Assembly: GCA_023473795.1 (NCBI GenBank)
Contig: JAMCYS010000015.1
Span: 23,183-87,182, forward strand
From: Chloroflexota bacterium
Lineage (GTDB): Bacteria > Chloroflexota > UBA6077 > FW602-bin22 > JAMCYS01
DNA: 64,000 bases
Direction of reading: 5' to 3'
The position numbers were made by a program, and so were the translations under genes. Below the pieces are notes generated by a model. The model was given only the letters and a program-made list of their open reading frames with translations. It had not been told where the DNA came from and made no database searches. Below are positions 1-7,401 of this stretch, piece after piece. Positions within the stretch are counted from its first letter, which is position 1. Every line of letters begins with the position of its first letter.

Positions 1-533
1 AGCAGGTTTTCGCCGCTGAAGAGTCGCGTCTCCCGGGCCGATTCCCCGCGCGCCAGATAGAGGGAAACCGCGAGGAAGCCGTGGTTGGCGACGATGAAGA
101 ACGCCGCCGCCGCCAGGGCCGCCAGCAGCGCCTGAGGTTCTACCAGAGTATCGCTAGCACCCGACTGCAGGCGCACGTAAAGCGTGCGCGCCAGGAAAGC
201 GTCGAGCGTCAGGTTGCCGAAGTTGAAGAACTGTGCGTGCCAGGACGAGTGTCTAAGCAGAACAACCGGCACGAACGCCAGTATCAGCAGCAGGGAGAGG
301 GAACCCGGCGGCAGGAGCAGCAAACCGGCGATCAGGAAGATCGGCGTAACGTAGTAGGCGTGCTCGCGGGCGGCGGCCACGGGGAACAGCTGCGAGCAAG
401 CGGCCCCTAAGGCCAGCACTGCGAGCAGCACTCGCTGGTTTTCAGTCGCCGGCAGACTGGGCTGGCTCCAAACCAACAGGCCGACGCCCAGCGCCAGAGT
501 AGCATATACGAAGGCTCGCGCCAGCGGCGACAT
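1..533 (-). CDS. N-terminal part of a multi-spanning membrane protein (runs off window)
   Basis: Reading the minus strand from ATG at 533 gives an open frame to base 1 with no stop (177 codons), missed by the ORF track because it is unterminated. It starts MSPLARAFVYATLALG and holds about five hydrophobic segments (e.g. IFLIAGLLLLPPG, LLLILAFVPVVLL). The arrangement, with a short hydrophilic stretch after segment four (HSSWHAQFFNFGN), resembles the N-terminal membrane sensor region of HD-GYP or GGDEF signalling proteins found in Chloroflexota and Actinobacteria. That resemblance is from memory. The catalytic part would lie outside the window, so the function is open. Confidence 0.6.
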   Translation of the reverse strand, partial: MSPLARAFVYATLALGVGLLVWSQPSLPATENQRVLLAVLALGAACSQLFPVAAAREHAYYVTPIFLIAGLLLLPPGSLSLLLILAFVPVVLLRHSSWHAQFFNFGNLTLDAFLARTLYVRLQSGASDTLVEPQALLAALAAAAFFIVANHGFLAVSLYLARGESARETRLFSGENL

Positions 534-733
534 GCTTTTCACGCTCGCCCCTTCCCTCACTGCGCTTCTGGCTCCCGCGAGTGGCGCTACTCGTCCAGGT
601 TCCGCAACTATCATAGCCTTAGTGAAGGCCGCTTGCTAGTCCGCTGGCGTTGAGAACCGGTGAATTGGCCGTAATGAAGCGGTGAAGCGCCGGCCGACAA
701 TTGGGCTAGCCCGCCAGAGGCCCAGTACGCCTA

Positions 734-761
734 GAAGCCGCCCGGGCTGGCGGGCGGCTTC
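734..761 (-). terminator. Hairpin downstream of the 787-1923 gene
   Basis: A perfect 11-bp stem (GAAGCCGCCCG / CGGGCGGCTTC) with a 6-nt loop lies 25 bases past the stop of the minus-strand gene. There is no U-tract, so it may be a weak terminator or a 3' stabilising hairpin. Confidence 0.5.
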
Positions 762-786
762 TGGAAGCGGAGAGTGAGGATAAGGG

Positions 787-1923
787 TCAGGCAATCACGA
801 CCACGTCGGGCATCGTGTTCATCCGCACGTTCGTGCCAACATCTTCCTTGCCGAACACCTGGGCCCAGGTCATCACCGGGGTGTCTCCGTGGTGGCGCTC
901 CTCGTGGGGATTGAAGAAGAAGAGCTTGATGCCACGGAACTTGATGAACGGATAGACTTCGGCATTAGTCATCAAGTCGTACTTGTGCACTTTGCTGACC
1001 GGCCCGCCAAAGCCGTCGGCGTCGAAGACCAGGTCCACGTTGTCGTAGGTCTTGGTCGCCTTCTTGTCGGTGATCATGAACGGGTTGCCGTCGTTCACCT
1101 CCGGGTCTCCGAACTGGTGGACGATCAGGACCTTCTTGGCGGCCAGGTGCTTCTCTGCCACCAGGTCGTTCAGCATCTTCTGTGCGGCATTGATGTCGCT
1201 GCTATCGACCTGCCCGATCGGGATGCCGGGTAGATCCTCGCCAGGATAGACGTGGAACTCGGGGTCGAAGGCGACGTGCACGTTCGGATAGTCGAGGTAC
1301 CCTTTCTTGATCATCCGCTCGACTTCCAACTCCGGCGTCGACTTGCCGATCTGGGTATCCAGGATTACCTGCCAGCCCCGGGCGGCCGCTGGTTTGATGT
1401 AGGTCTCAACTACATCCACGCCCGCGCTATCGAGATAGAACAGGCAGTTGCCATCGGCCTCGCACGGTGTGGCCATGCCGTAAATCAGGTGGATGACCGG
1501 CACCACTTCCTTACCGCCGTTGTACTTCTTGATCTCCTGCATCCAGGGGCCAACTTCGGCCGCCATATCGTCAAGGTTCTTGTAGTTGGCCAGCCGGCCA
1601 AGAATCGGCCCAGCCTCGAACCCCCGGCCGTAAATCGTGAGCCAGGTTCTGCCGGCAAGGGCCGAACGGACGATGGCGGGCGTGGCCGTCGGCGCCACGG
1701 TGGCGGTAGGTTCAGGCGTGGGCGTGGGCGTAGGCGCCGGCGTTGACCTCGCGGCGGTCGTCGGCGTGGCGACGGGAAGCACGGTCTCAGCCGGCAGCGG
1801 CTGGACGGCGGCCTGGGGGCCGCGAGCCAGTTGGCGCGCGAAGATGTTCTGAAGGGGCGAGAAGGCGAGAGCCGCGACGACGACTAGCACGCCTAATAGC
1901 GCCAGCAAGGTCTTTGGTCGCAA
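787..1923 (-). CDS. Secreted protein of unknown function, paralogue of the LysM protein at 40 kb
   Basis: 378 aa from a TTG start preceded by a strong AGGAGG. Residues 1-30 form a signal peptide or membrane anchor. Residues 40-85 are a Thr/Pro/Ala linker, and residues 90-378 a soluble domain. The soluble domain shares its block order with the C-terminal domain of the gene at 40104-41189: an ILDTQIGKS-like block, HVAFDPEFHVY (HLAIDPEFDMW there), KVLIVHQF, NVDLVFDADGFG and GIKLFFFNP. Acidic residues at strand ends (DPEF, DADGFG) suggest a TIM-barrel hydrolase-like fold, but I do not recognise a named family. The gene is monocistronic, with a hairpin after it. Confidence 0.75.
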   Translation of the reverse strand: MRPKTLLALLGVLVVVAALAFSPLQNIFARQLARGPQAAVQPLPAETVLPVATPTTAARSTPAPTPTPTPEPTATVAPTATPAIVRSALAGRTWLTIYGRGFEAGPILGRLANYKNLDDMAAEVGPWMQEIKKYNGGKEVVPVIHLIYGMATPCEADGNCLFYLDSAGVDVVETYIKPAAARGWQVILDTQIGKSTPELEVERMIKKGYLDYPNVHVAFDPEFHVYPGEDLPGIPIGQVDSSDINAAQKMLNDLVAEKHLAAKKVLIVHQFGDPEVNDGNPFMITDKKATKTYDNVDLVFDADGFGGPVSKVHKYDLMTNAEVYPFIKFRGIKLFFFNPHEERHHGDTPVMTWAQVFGKEDVGTNVRMNTMPDVVVIA

Positions 1924-2065
1924 GGCCTAGGTCCTCCTGGTGACGGGGATTATCGTAACGGGCTGAGAAGCAGTTTCTATGCCACACACCAGGCGGGGAA
2001 GGGATGCCCCTGACAAGAGCGCCCAGGAGGGTCAGGGCAAGTCATCGTGAGGCGGAGCATGTGCA

Positions 2066-2093
2066 GGGCCGGCAATCCCTGGATTGCCGGCCC
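2066..2093 (-). terminator. Hairpin downstream of the response-regulator gene
   Basis: GGGCCGGCAATCC / GGATTGCCGGCCC is a 13-bp perfect inverted repeat with a very short loop, 27 bases past the stop of the regulator. No T-run follows. Confidence 0.5.
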
Positions 2094-2119
2094 AAGCATA
2101 GATAGCAGTGCTTATGCTG

Positions 2120-2899
2120 CTAGCTGGCGCGAGTGTTGCTGGCGGGATTCGGCGCCGCCTCGCGGATGATGCCCCGCCTCGACCAACCGGGACGCGGGCC
2201 GGGGGCTGATGCCGAGGGCGTGCGCCGTTCCAGCATATAGCCAAAGCCCGGCACGGTCACCACGTACTCCCCTCCCATCGGGTCTTCCGGCTCGATCTTG
2301 CGGCGCAGATGATAGACGTGGACTTTGATGATGTCACGTGCCTCTTGCTCGTCGGCTTCGTAGCCCTGGGCCTCCTTGAGCAGTTCGGCGCAGCTAAGGA
2401 CGCGACCGGCGCGGCGCGCCAGCGCCACGAGGATACGATACTCGATGGGGGTGAGGTTAGCCTGCCGCCCGGCCACCATGACCTGGCAGCGGTCGAGGTC
2501 GACGGATAGGTCGCGGACGCGCACCAGCCGGCTGTTCTCGTTGGTGTAACCGCAGCGACGCAGGAGAGCGAGCACCCGTGCCGCGAGCACGGGCACGTCG
2601 AGGGGCATAGGTACGAAGTCGTCGGCACCAGAGCTGAGGGCCGGCACTAGCCAGCGATCATCGCTCCCCACCAGAATCAAAGGTACGCGCGCCTGAGTGC
2701 TGATCGTGTCGCACAGGCGCAGTCTTGTGCTCTCCGCGTTGCCCAGATCGAGGATCAGAACATCGGGCCTGTGCTCGCTCGCATTGCCCAGGACATGATC
2801 GGGATGAATGGTGTTGACCGTGCAGCCTATGCCGGTTAGCGCCTCGACAACAGAACTGAACTGGCCAGGTTCATCACAGGCCACGGTTACGCGTGTCAG
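2120..2899 (-). CDS. Orphan OmpR/PhoB-type response regulator with degenerate receiver
   Basis: The receiver domain (about residues 1-118) keeps the phospho-acceptor Asp in VLILDLGN. It lacks the acidic pair after strand 1 and the conserved Lys (VPMPLD where VKPF is usual). A winged-helix DNA-binding domain follows (LTPIEYRILVAL, IKVHVYHLRRKIE, VPGFGYML). The 377-aa ORF in the track starts upstream of a consensus promoter (3137-3165), so that start cannot be right. The first residues of the receiver follow a GGGGAGGTGAT Shine-Dalgarno and an in-frame CTG (or ATT) codon, hence the chosen 2899 start (259 aa). No histidine kinase is adjacent. Receiver changes suggest phosphorylation-independent or atypical control. 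Confidence 0.75.
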   Translation of the reverse strand: MTRVTVACDEPGQFSSVVEALTGIGCTVNTIHPDHVLGNASEHRPDVLILDLGNAESTRLRLCDTISTQARVPLILVGSDDRWLVPALSSGADDFVPMPLDVPVLAARVLALLRRCGYTNENSRLVRVRDLSVDLDRCQVMVAGRQANLTPIEYRILVALARRAGRVLSCAELLKEAQGYEADEQEARDIIKVHVYHLRRKIEPEDPMGGEYVVTVPGFGYMLERRTPSASAPGPRPGWSRRGIIREAAPNPASNTRAS

Positions 2900-3136
2900 A
2901 ATATCACCTCCCCAGCTAACTTGGGCCGCGCTGACCTGCGAGACGGCGATGACAGCGGCGGTAGTGGTGGAGACTCGCCAAACCGCCCCGGTATTGCCCT
3001 GGGGGACCCGCGCCCCTTCTTCCCTGGCTATCCCGTCGCCGGTGGGAGACGGCGACCGGACGGTCGGAGAATGAAGTTCGCGACCGCACATGGCTTCTGC
3101 TGGCTGACGCTCGTCGTCTGCGCCTGCTTGCGCCAG

Positions 3137-3165
3137 ATTATAGAGCGACTGCACGGTATTGTAAA
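3137..3165 (-). promoter_or_regulatory. Sigma-70-type promoter for the response regulator
   Basis: On the minus strand TTTACA - 17 nt - TATAAT, a near-consensus promoter. It predicts a leader of about 230 nt before the regulator start and shows that the longer ORF start in the track is wrong. Confidence 0.75.
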
Positions 3166-3205
3166 GTACTAAAGGGCAGTATAGCGCCAACTTACGTGAA
3201 AGACA

Positions 3206-3237
3206 CGGCGGCAGGTCGCCTCTCCGACCTGCCGCCG
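3206..3237 (-). terminator. Terminator after the peroxiredoxin gene
   Basis: CGGCGGCAGGTCG / CGACCTGCCGCCG, 13 bp, 6-nt loop, followed on the minus strand by TGTCTTTC. It sits 30 bases past the TAG that ends the full-length (TGA-readthrough) peroxiredoxin frame, not past the internal TGA. This supports the long product. Confidence 0.7.
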
Positions 3238-3267
3238 TTTGGCGCGGGCCCAACCGTGGATTTGTGG

Positions 3268-3774
3268 CTAGGAGAGCTTGGCCAGAGCCTCGAAAATTGC
3301 CTCGGGATCGGGCTGTTCGCTTTGGGCATGCACGTCTATGTAGCGCACGTTGCCCGCCTGGTCGACGATGAACACGGAGCGCTGCGCCCTGCCATCCGGA
3401 CGGAGCACGCCGTAGCGCAGCGCCACTTCCCCGTGCGGCCAGTAATCACTCAGCAGCGGGTAGTAAAGCCCACCCAGCGCCTCGGCAAAGGCGTTGAGTG
3501 AATAGCGATGATCGATCGAGATGCCCAGAACCTGGGCATTGGCGCTCTCGAACCTGGCCTTGTCGAGGCCGGTCGCCAGCGCCTGCGCCCTTCAAACGCT
3601 GCTGAAAGCCGAAGACAAGAACATCACCACGACGTTCTTCTGACCGCGGAACTGGCTGAGCAAACAGGTTTCGCCCGCGTGGGCGACCAGACTGAAGTCC
3701 GGCGCCTCATCGCCGACCGCGAGCGTCAGCGTGCGGCTGGCGAGCGAGGTGCGGCCCTTCTTGACATCAGCCAA
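3268..3774 (-). CDS. Peroxiredoxin, probable selenoprotein (Sec at codon 61, in-frame TGA)
   Basis: Thiol peroxidase of the AhpC/TSA family, reducing peroxides in the cytoplasm. The track stops at TGA (3592-3594) after 60 aa (GDEAPDFSL, KNVVVMFLSSAFSSV). The same frame continues after the TGA for 107 codons with clear peroxiredoxin sequence (AQVLGISIDHRYSLNAF, YPLLSDYWPHGEVALRYGV, conserved Arg in AQRSVFIVD) to TAG at 3268. The TGA stands where the peroxidatic Cys of ..AFxxVC.. belongs, no frame change is needed, and the total of 168 aa is normal for the family. The only other Cys is residue 37, so it is probably 1-Cys type. It lies 39 nt downstream of the superoxide dismutase gene, likely co-transcribed. 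Alternatives: a nonsense mutation or a base-call error at exactly this codon. The Sec machinery is not in the window. Confidence 0.75.
3541..3583 (-). promoter_or_regulatory. SECIS-like hairpin just downstream of the in-frame TGA
   Basis: Starting 9 nt after the TGA, the mRNA can fold into lower stem GGCGCT/AGCGCC, then CG/CG, ACC/GGT and GGCCT/AGGCC with single-base bulges, capped by loop CGACA. That is about 16 bp in total. The apical loop starts 27 nt after TGA and has G as its second base. Both features agree with what is known of bacterial SECIS elements (hairpin close to UGA, G early in the loop). Folded by hand only, in GC-rich coding sequence, so chance pairing is possible. Confidence 0.55.
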
Positions 3775-3813
3775 CTAGCTTCCTCCTTGCTTGCCCGGCG
3801 TCGGCGGCGCGGG

Positions 3814-4416
3814 CTACTTCAGCAGACGCCCCTCGACGACGCCCCAGTCCACATTGTCCAGGAAGGCCTGAATATACTTGGGGCGCTCGGCCGGCTTGTA
3901 GTCCAGCAAGAACGCATGCTCCCAAACGTCGAGGATGAGGATGGGCTTGTAGCCCGCTGGAACGCCGTCCTGGTGCAAGGTGATCCAGTGGTTGCTTAGC
4001 CAGCCCGTGCTGGGGTCTTGGAAGAGGATGGCCCAGCCCACGCCCCGCATGCCGCCCACACCCTTGAAATCGGACTGCCAGGCATCGACGCTGCCGAAGG
4101 ACTTGTTGAGGTGGTCCACCAAGGCGCCGCTAGTGGGCATTGGCGTGCCGCCTGGCTTGAGCTGGCTGAAGTAGTACTCGTGCAGGATCATGCCGTCGTA
4201 CTCGAAGCCCAATCGCCGGGTCAGCTCCGCCCAATCAGGGCTACCTATCTTGCCCTGCTGCGTCAGATCGCGGATGCGTTCGTTCAGGGTGTTGGTATTG
4301 GCCACATAGCCCGCATACAGGCCGAGGTGCACTTGAATCGTGGTGTCGGAAATCCCCTTCAATCCACTGATGTTGAAGTCCTTTCTCGTGTAGGGGCCCT
4401 GAGCCAGCATCGCCAT
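3814..4416 (-). CDS. sodA: Fe/Mn superoxide dismutase
   Basis: 200 aa, converting superoxide to peroxide and oxygen in the cytoplasm. Metal ligands are visible: His in TIQVHLGLYAGYV, His in ILHEYYFSQL, and Asp plus His in the signature LDVWEHAFLLDY. The start at 4416 (MAMLAQ) follows AAGGAGA with 6-nt spacing; the longer track ORF has an implausible Arg-rich N-terminus. The peroxiredoxin gene follows after 39 nt, so the product of this enzyme (peroxide) is the substrate of the next. Metal choice (Fe or Mn) cannot be read safely from sequence, so the symbol could equally be sodB. Confidence 0.92.
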   Translation of the reverse strand: MAMLAQGPYTRKDFNISGLKGISDTTIQVHLGLYAGYVANTNTLNERIRDLTQQGKIGSPDWAELTRRLGFEYDGMILHEYYFSQLKPGGTPMPTSGALVDHLNKSFGSVDAWQSDFKGVGGMRGVGWAILFQDPSTGWLSNHWITLHQDGVPAGYKPILILDVWEHAFLLDYKPAERPKYIQAFLDNVDWGVVEGRLLK

Positions 4417-4499
4417 ACCGTGTCTCCTTCCCGTTCTTCTTCCGTGCGACCTGGCGGCCTGCGGGCCGGACCGGCGGTCGCACATTGGCCTCTCAAGCC

Positions 4500-4505
4500 A
4501 TTATA
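4500..4505 (-). promoter_or_regulatory. Possible -10 box of the sod-prx operon
   Basis: TATAAT on the minus strand about 84 nt upstream of the SOD start. No good -35 is visible. Confidence 0.35.
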
Positions 4506-4627
4506 CATTATGATAGCGAGCTACGCCCCCTAACGCTAGTGGCGGCACAAGGCGTGTCCGGGGGGGCACCAGGCGCGTGCCGTTGGCTCGGCGTAAGGGC
4601 CGACCCACGACTTAGGAGTATGCTGCC

Positions 4628-4656
4628 TTGACAGCAGGCTGCCTGTATGCTAACCT
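4628..4656 (+). promoter_or_regulatory. Promoter candidate for the ABC importer operon
   Basis: TTGACA - 17 nt - TAACCT. The -35 is perfect and the -10 is moderate. A GC-rich hairpin follows at 4669-4688, right after the expected start of transcription. Confidence 0.5.
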
Positions 4657-5041
4657 AATCTACGTTCAGGGTCCGGCCCGCCGGACCCCTAATCGGGGGG
4701 TCCAGCGCGCTCGACCGAGGCCTCCGTTGCCACTGGCATCCCCGGCCCGCAAGGATGTTCTCCGCATAGTCGGATGACCCTGGCCCCACTCTTGAGCCGG
4801 TCAGAGTCACAGCCAACCGACTTGAACTGGGGCGCCACGGGTACCCGTCGCGGGTCAGTGCGGTCGAGCCTCTGGGCGGGGCGATCAGGCGCCCCGCGGT
4901 AGACTGGGGCAGGGAGGTAGGAGGAGAGAGACAAGCATAATAGAGGTATCCAGGCGCCAGCTAACGTTCCTGTGTGTTCGTCGGTGCGTTCTCCGTTCGT
5001 CCATCTGCTTAGAGACAGAATAGGTTGGGAGGGCTAGACAC

Positions 5042-6328
5042 TTGCACGAAGAGAAGCAGATCACAAGGCGTCACTTCCTCGCAGCGTTCTCCACCGTCGC
5101 GGCCGGCATCGCCCTGGCCGCCTGCGCGCAGCAGCCGGCCACGCCGGCCGCCACCCAGGCCCCGGCAGCGGCCAAGCCGGCAATCAAGATTGGCCACCTC
5201 ACCCCGCGCACGGGCTTCCTCGCCCCGGCCGGCTTCTACTCCTCCATCGGCGTCATCGTCGGCTTTGACATGATCAACAATGCCGGCGGCGTCCTGGGCG
5301 GCCGCAAATTCGACATCATCGCCGAGGACTCGGTCGACGCCGGGACCGCCGTCCAGAAGACCATCAAGCTCTGCGAGAAGGACAAGGTGGACTTCTTGAT
5401 GGGCGAGATCAACTCCGCCTCGGCGTTGGCCGAGACCGAGAACGCAGCCAAGTACCAGAAGATCTTCATCAACACCGGCGCCAACTCCGACCAGCTGCGC
5501 CAGGACAAGTGCAACCACTACTCCTTCCATATCGAGTCGTCCAACACCCAGTCGGTCAAGGCCTGTATGTACTATCTGTCCAAGAACAAGGCCGACCTGA
5601 AGAACTACTACTTCCCGTACTCAGACTACGCCTTCGGCCAGAACCTGTACCAGGTGGCCAAGGCTGAGGCGGCGAAGTACGGCTTCAAGGAGATAGGCAA
5701 CGATCCTATCCCGACTGGCACGACGGAGTTCAGCTCCTACATCCAGAAGATCAAGAGCGCCAAGCCGGACATCATTTTCAACTGCCTCGCCGGCACCGAC
5801 TGGCAGGTCTTCGTCAAGCAGTACGCCGATGCCGGCGCCCCGTTCTACCACGCCGCCGCTCAGTTCGAGACCAACAACGTCTGGGGCGTGCCGAGGGACG
5901 TGATGGGGGCCATCGGCGGCATCGGCGCGGCCGTCTGGTACTTCAAAGTTGACGACCCAGGCAGCGTGAAGTTCGTCGAGGAGGCGACCAAGAAGCTGGG
6001 CAAGCCACCGGACGACCAGTGCTACAAGGACGCCATCGGCGCGACGCTGCTGGCCAAAGCCGTCGACGCCACCGGCGGTACCGACACCGAGAAGGTCATC
6101 AAGTACTTCGAGAGCGGCGCCGAGTTCGACCTCTGGAAGGGGCGCAAGGGCAAGTTCAGCACCCAGGACCATCAGCTACTCCAGACGATGTACACGCTGC
6201 AGATGAAGCCCAAGGACAAGTTGACCGACCAGTGGGATTGGTGCGACGTCGCGTATGTCAACCCCGGCCCCAACGACCCGCTGGAGTCCATCCATATCGC
6301 CAAGGCAGATAGCGTCTGCAAGCTGTAG
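5042..6328 (+). CDS. Branched-chain amino-acid-type ABC transporter substrate-binding lipoprotein
   Basis: 428 aa from TTG, with GGGAGG 8-10 nt upstream. The N-terminus has a twin-arginine motif (TRRHFLAAF) followed by a lipobox (LAAC at about residue 27), so it is probably Tat-exported and lipid-anchored. A Pro/Ala linker leads to a periplasmic-binding-protein type 1 (LivJ/LivK-like) domain with IKIGHLTPRTGFLAP, AGGVLGGRKFDIIAED and GEINSASALA. The first gene of an importer operon with livH and livMGF. The ligand is not certain: this family binds Leu/Ile/Val but also amides, urea and aromatic acids. Confidence 0.9.
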   Translation: MHEEKQITRRHFLAAFSTVAAGIALAACAQQPATPAATQAPAAAKPAIKIGHLTPRTGFLAPAGFYSSIGVIVGFDMINNAGGVLGGRKFDIIAEDSVDAGTAVQKTIKLCEKDKVDFLMGEINSASALAETENAAKYQKIFINTGANSDQLRQDKCNHYSFHIESSNTQSVKACMYYLSKNKADLKNYYFPYSDYAFGQNLYQVAKAEAAKYGFKEIGNDPIPTGTTEFSSYIQKIKSAKPDIIFNCLAGTDWQVFVKQYADAGAPFYHAAAQFETNNVWGVPRDVMGAIGGIGAAVWYFKVDDPGSVKFVEEATKKLGKPPDDQCYKDAIGATLLAKAVDATGGTDTEKVIKYFESGAEFDLWKGRKGKFSTQDHQLLQTMYTLQMKPKDKLTDQWDWCDVAYVNPGPNDPLESIHIAKADSVCKL

Positions 6329-6395
6329 TTGGCTTGCGACCTCACTTGGGGCCGTACCCTCTGTGTTGCTAGGCTTGGCTCCGCCCCAAGAGACG

Positions 6396-6429
6396 ACCTA
6401 TGGGGGCTCGGGGTGAGCCCCCCATAGGT
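6396..6429 (+). terminator. Attenuating hairpin between binding protein and permease
   Basis: ACCTATGGGGGCTC / GAGCCCCCCATAGGT, 14 bp with one bulged C and a 5-nt loop, with no U-run. A hairpin at this place commonly lets the binding protein be made in excess over the membrane parts. Confidence 0.5.
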
Positions 6430-6518
6430 TGCATACTTGCGCTGGCGGCCGGCAGGCGCCAGCGCCCGCTCCAAGGGGCACTGCCTGCGTGCGGTTACTG
6501 ACGCTTAGGAGGGAACTC

Positions 6519-7391
6519 GTGGACTTGTCCATCTTGGGGCACCTGGCCAACGGCGTCGACCTAGGACTCCGTTACGTGGCCCTGGCCCTGGGCCTGTCGA
6601 TCATCTTCGGTATGATCGGCCTCGTGAACTTCGCCCACGGCGCGGTCTACGCCGTCGGCGCCTACGTAGCTATGATCGTTACCAACCAGCTCGGCTTCTG
6701 GCCCGGCCTGATCATTTCGCCCATCGTCGTCGGCCTGTTAGGCATGATCCTTGAGACCACGATCTTGCGCCGATTCTACAAGGGCATTCCGGAGCTGGGC
6801 CTGCTCTTCACGTTTGGCCTGGCGTTGTTCACCGAGCAGGCGCTCCGCTGGATCTTTGGGTCCTCGCCGATCCCGGTGCAAGCCCCGCCAGACTTGGCAG
6901 GTCCGCTGGCCTTCGGCACGTTCATTTACTCCAAGTACCGCTTCTTCACGGTCGTGGCAACCATCTTGGTCATCGCCGGCCTTTGGTGGTTCCTGGAGAA
7001 GACGCCCTACGGCCGGGTCATCCGGGCCGGCAGCCGCGATCCCGAGATGGTGCGGATGTTGGGCATTAACCTCTCGCCAGTAATGACCGTGGTCTTTGGC
7101 CTGGGCATTGCCCTGGCCGGCTTCGCCGGCTTGCTGGCAGCCCCCCTGTCTCAGGTGGAGCCGGCGATGGGCAACGCCGTGGGCACGGCCGCCTTCGTGG
7201 TCGTGGTCATCGGCGGACTTGGTTCCTTCTGGGGCGTGGTCATTTCGGGAATCATCGTCGGCCAGGTGATCAGCTTGACACGCATCTTCTGGCCGCAGAT
7301 GGCCGAAGCCTCGATCTACTTCCTCATGCTGCTGGTGCTGCTGATGCGCCCCCGCGGGCTCTTCGGCGAGCGCTGGGAACGGTTCGAGTAG
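6519..7391 (+). CDS. livH: Branched-chain amino-acid-type ABC transporter permease (LivH family)
   Basis: 290 aa from GTG (start chosen because GGAGGG lies 5 nt upstream; the track ORF adds 30 non-membrane residues). About eight transmembrane segments. Family hallmarks are LSIIFGMIGLVNFAHGA near the N-terminus, the cytoplasmic coupling loop GRVIRAGSRDPEMVRMLGIN, and VVVVIGGLGSFWG followed by the C-terminal RPRGLFG. It pairs with the LivM domain of the next protein. Its stop is 10 nt before the next start. Confidence 0.9.
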   Translation: MDLSILGHLANGVDLGLRYVALALGLSIIFGMIGLVNFAHGAVYAVGAYVAMIVTNQLGFWPGLIISPIVVGLLGMILETTILRRFYKGIPELGLLFTFGLALFTEQALRWIFGSSPIPVQAPPDLAGPLAFGTFIYSKYRFFTVVATILVIAGLWWFLEKTPYGRVIRAGSRDPEMVRMLGINLSPVMTVVFGLGIALAGFAGLLAAPLSQVEPAMGNAVGTAAFVVVVIGGLGSFWGVVISGIIVGQVISLTRIFWPQMAEASIYFLMLLVLLMRPRGLFGERWERFE

Positions 7392-7401
7392 GGGGTTGGC
7401 G

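Larger units (their letters stand above)
4417..5041. other. 625-bp intergenic region between divergent sod and ABC-importer genes
   Basis: Contains no convincing coding frame. It carries divergent promoter candidates (4500-4505 minus; 4628-4656 plus) and two strong hairpins in what would be the leader of the ABC operon. These are GGGTCCGG/CCGGACCC at 4669-4688 and GCGGGGCG/CGCCCCGC at 4876-4897. The importer leader would be about 380 nt, long enough for a riboswitch or attenuator, but I recognise no known riboswitch. Confidence 0.5.

Noticed and set aside
4689-5041. Known riboswitch in the long leader of the ABC importer
   Set aside because: Hairpins are present, but I see no consensus of a class I know (TPP, SAM, lysine, glycine, cobalamin).
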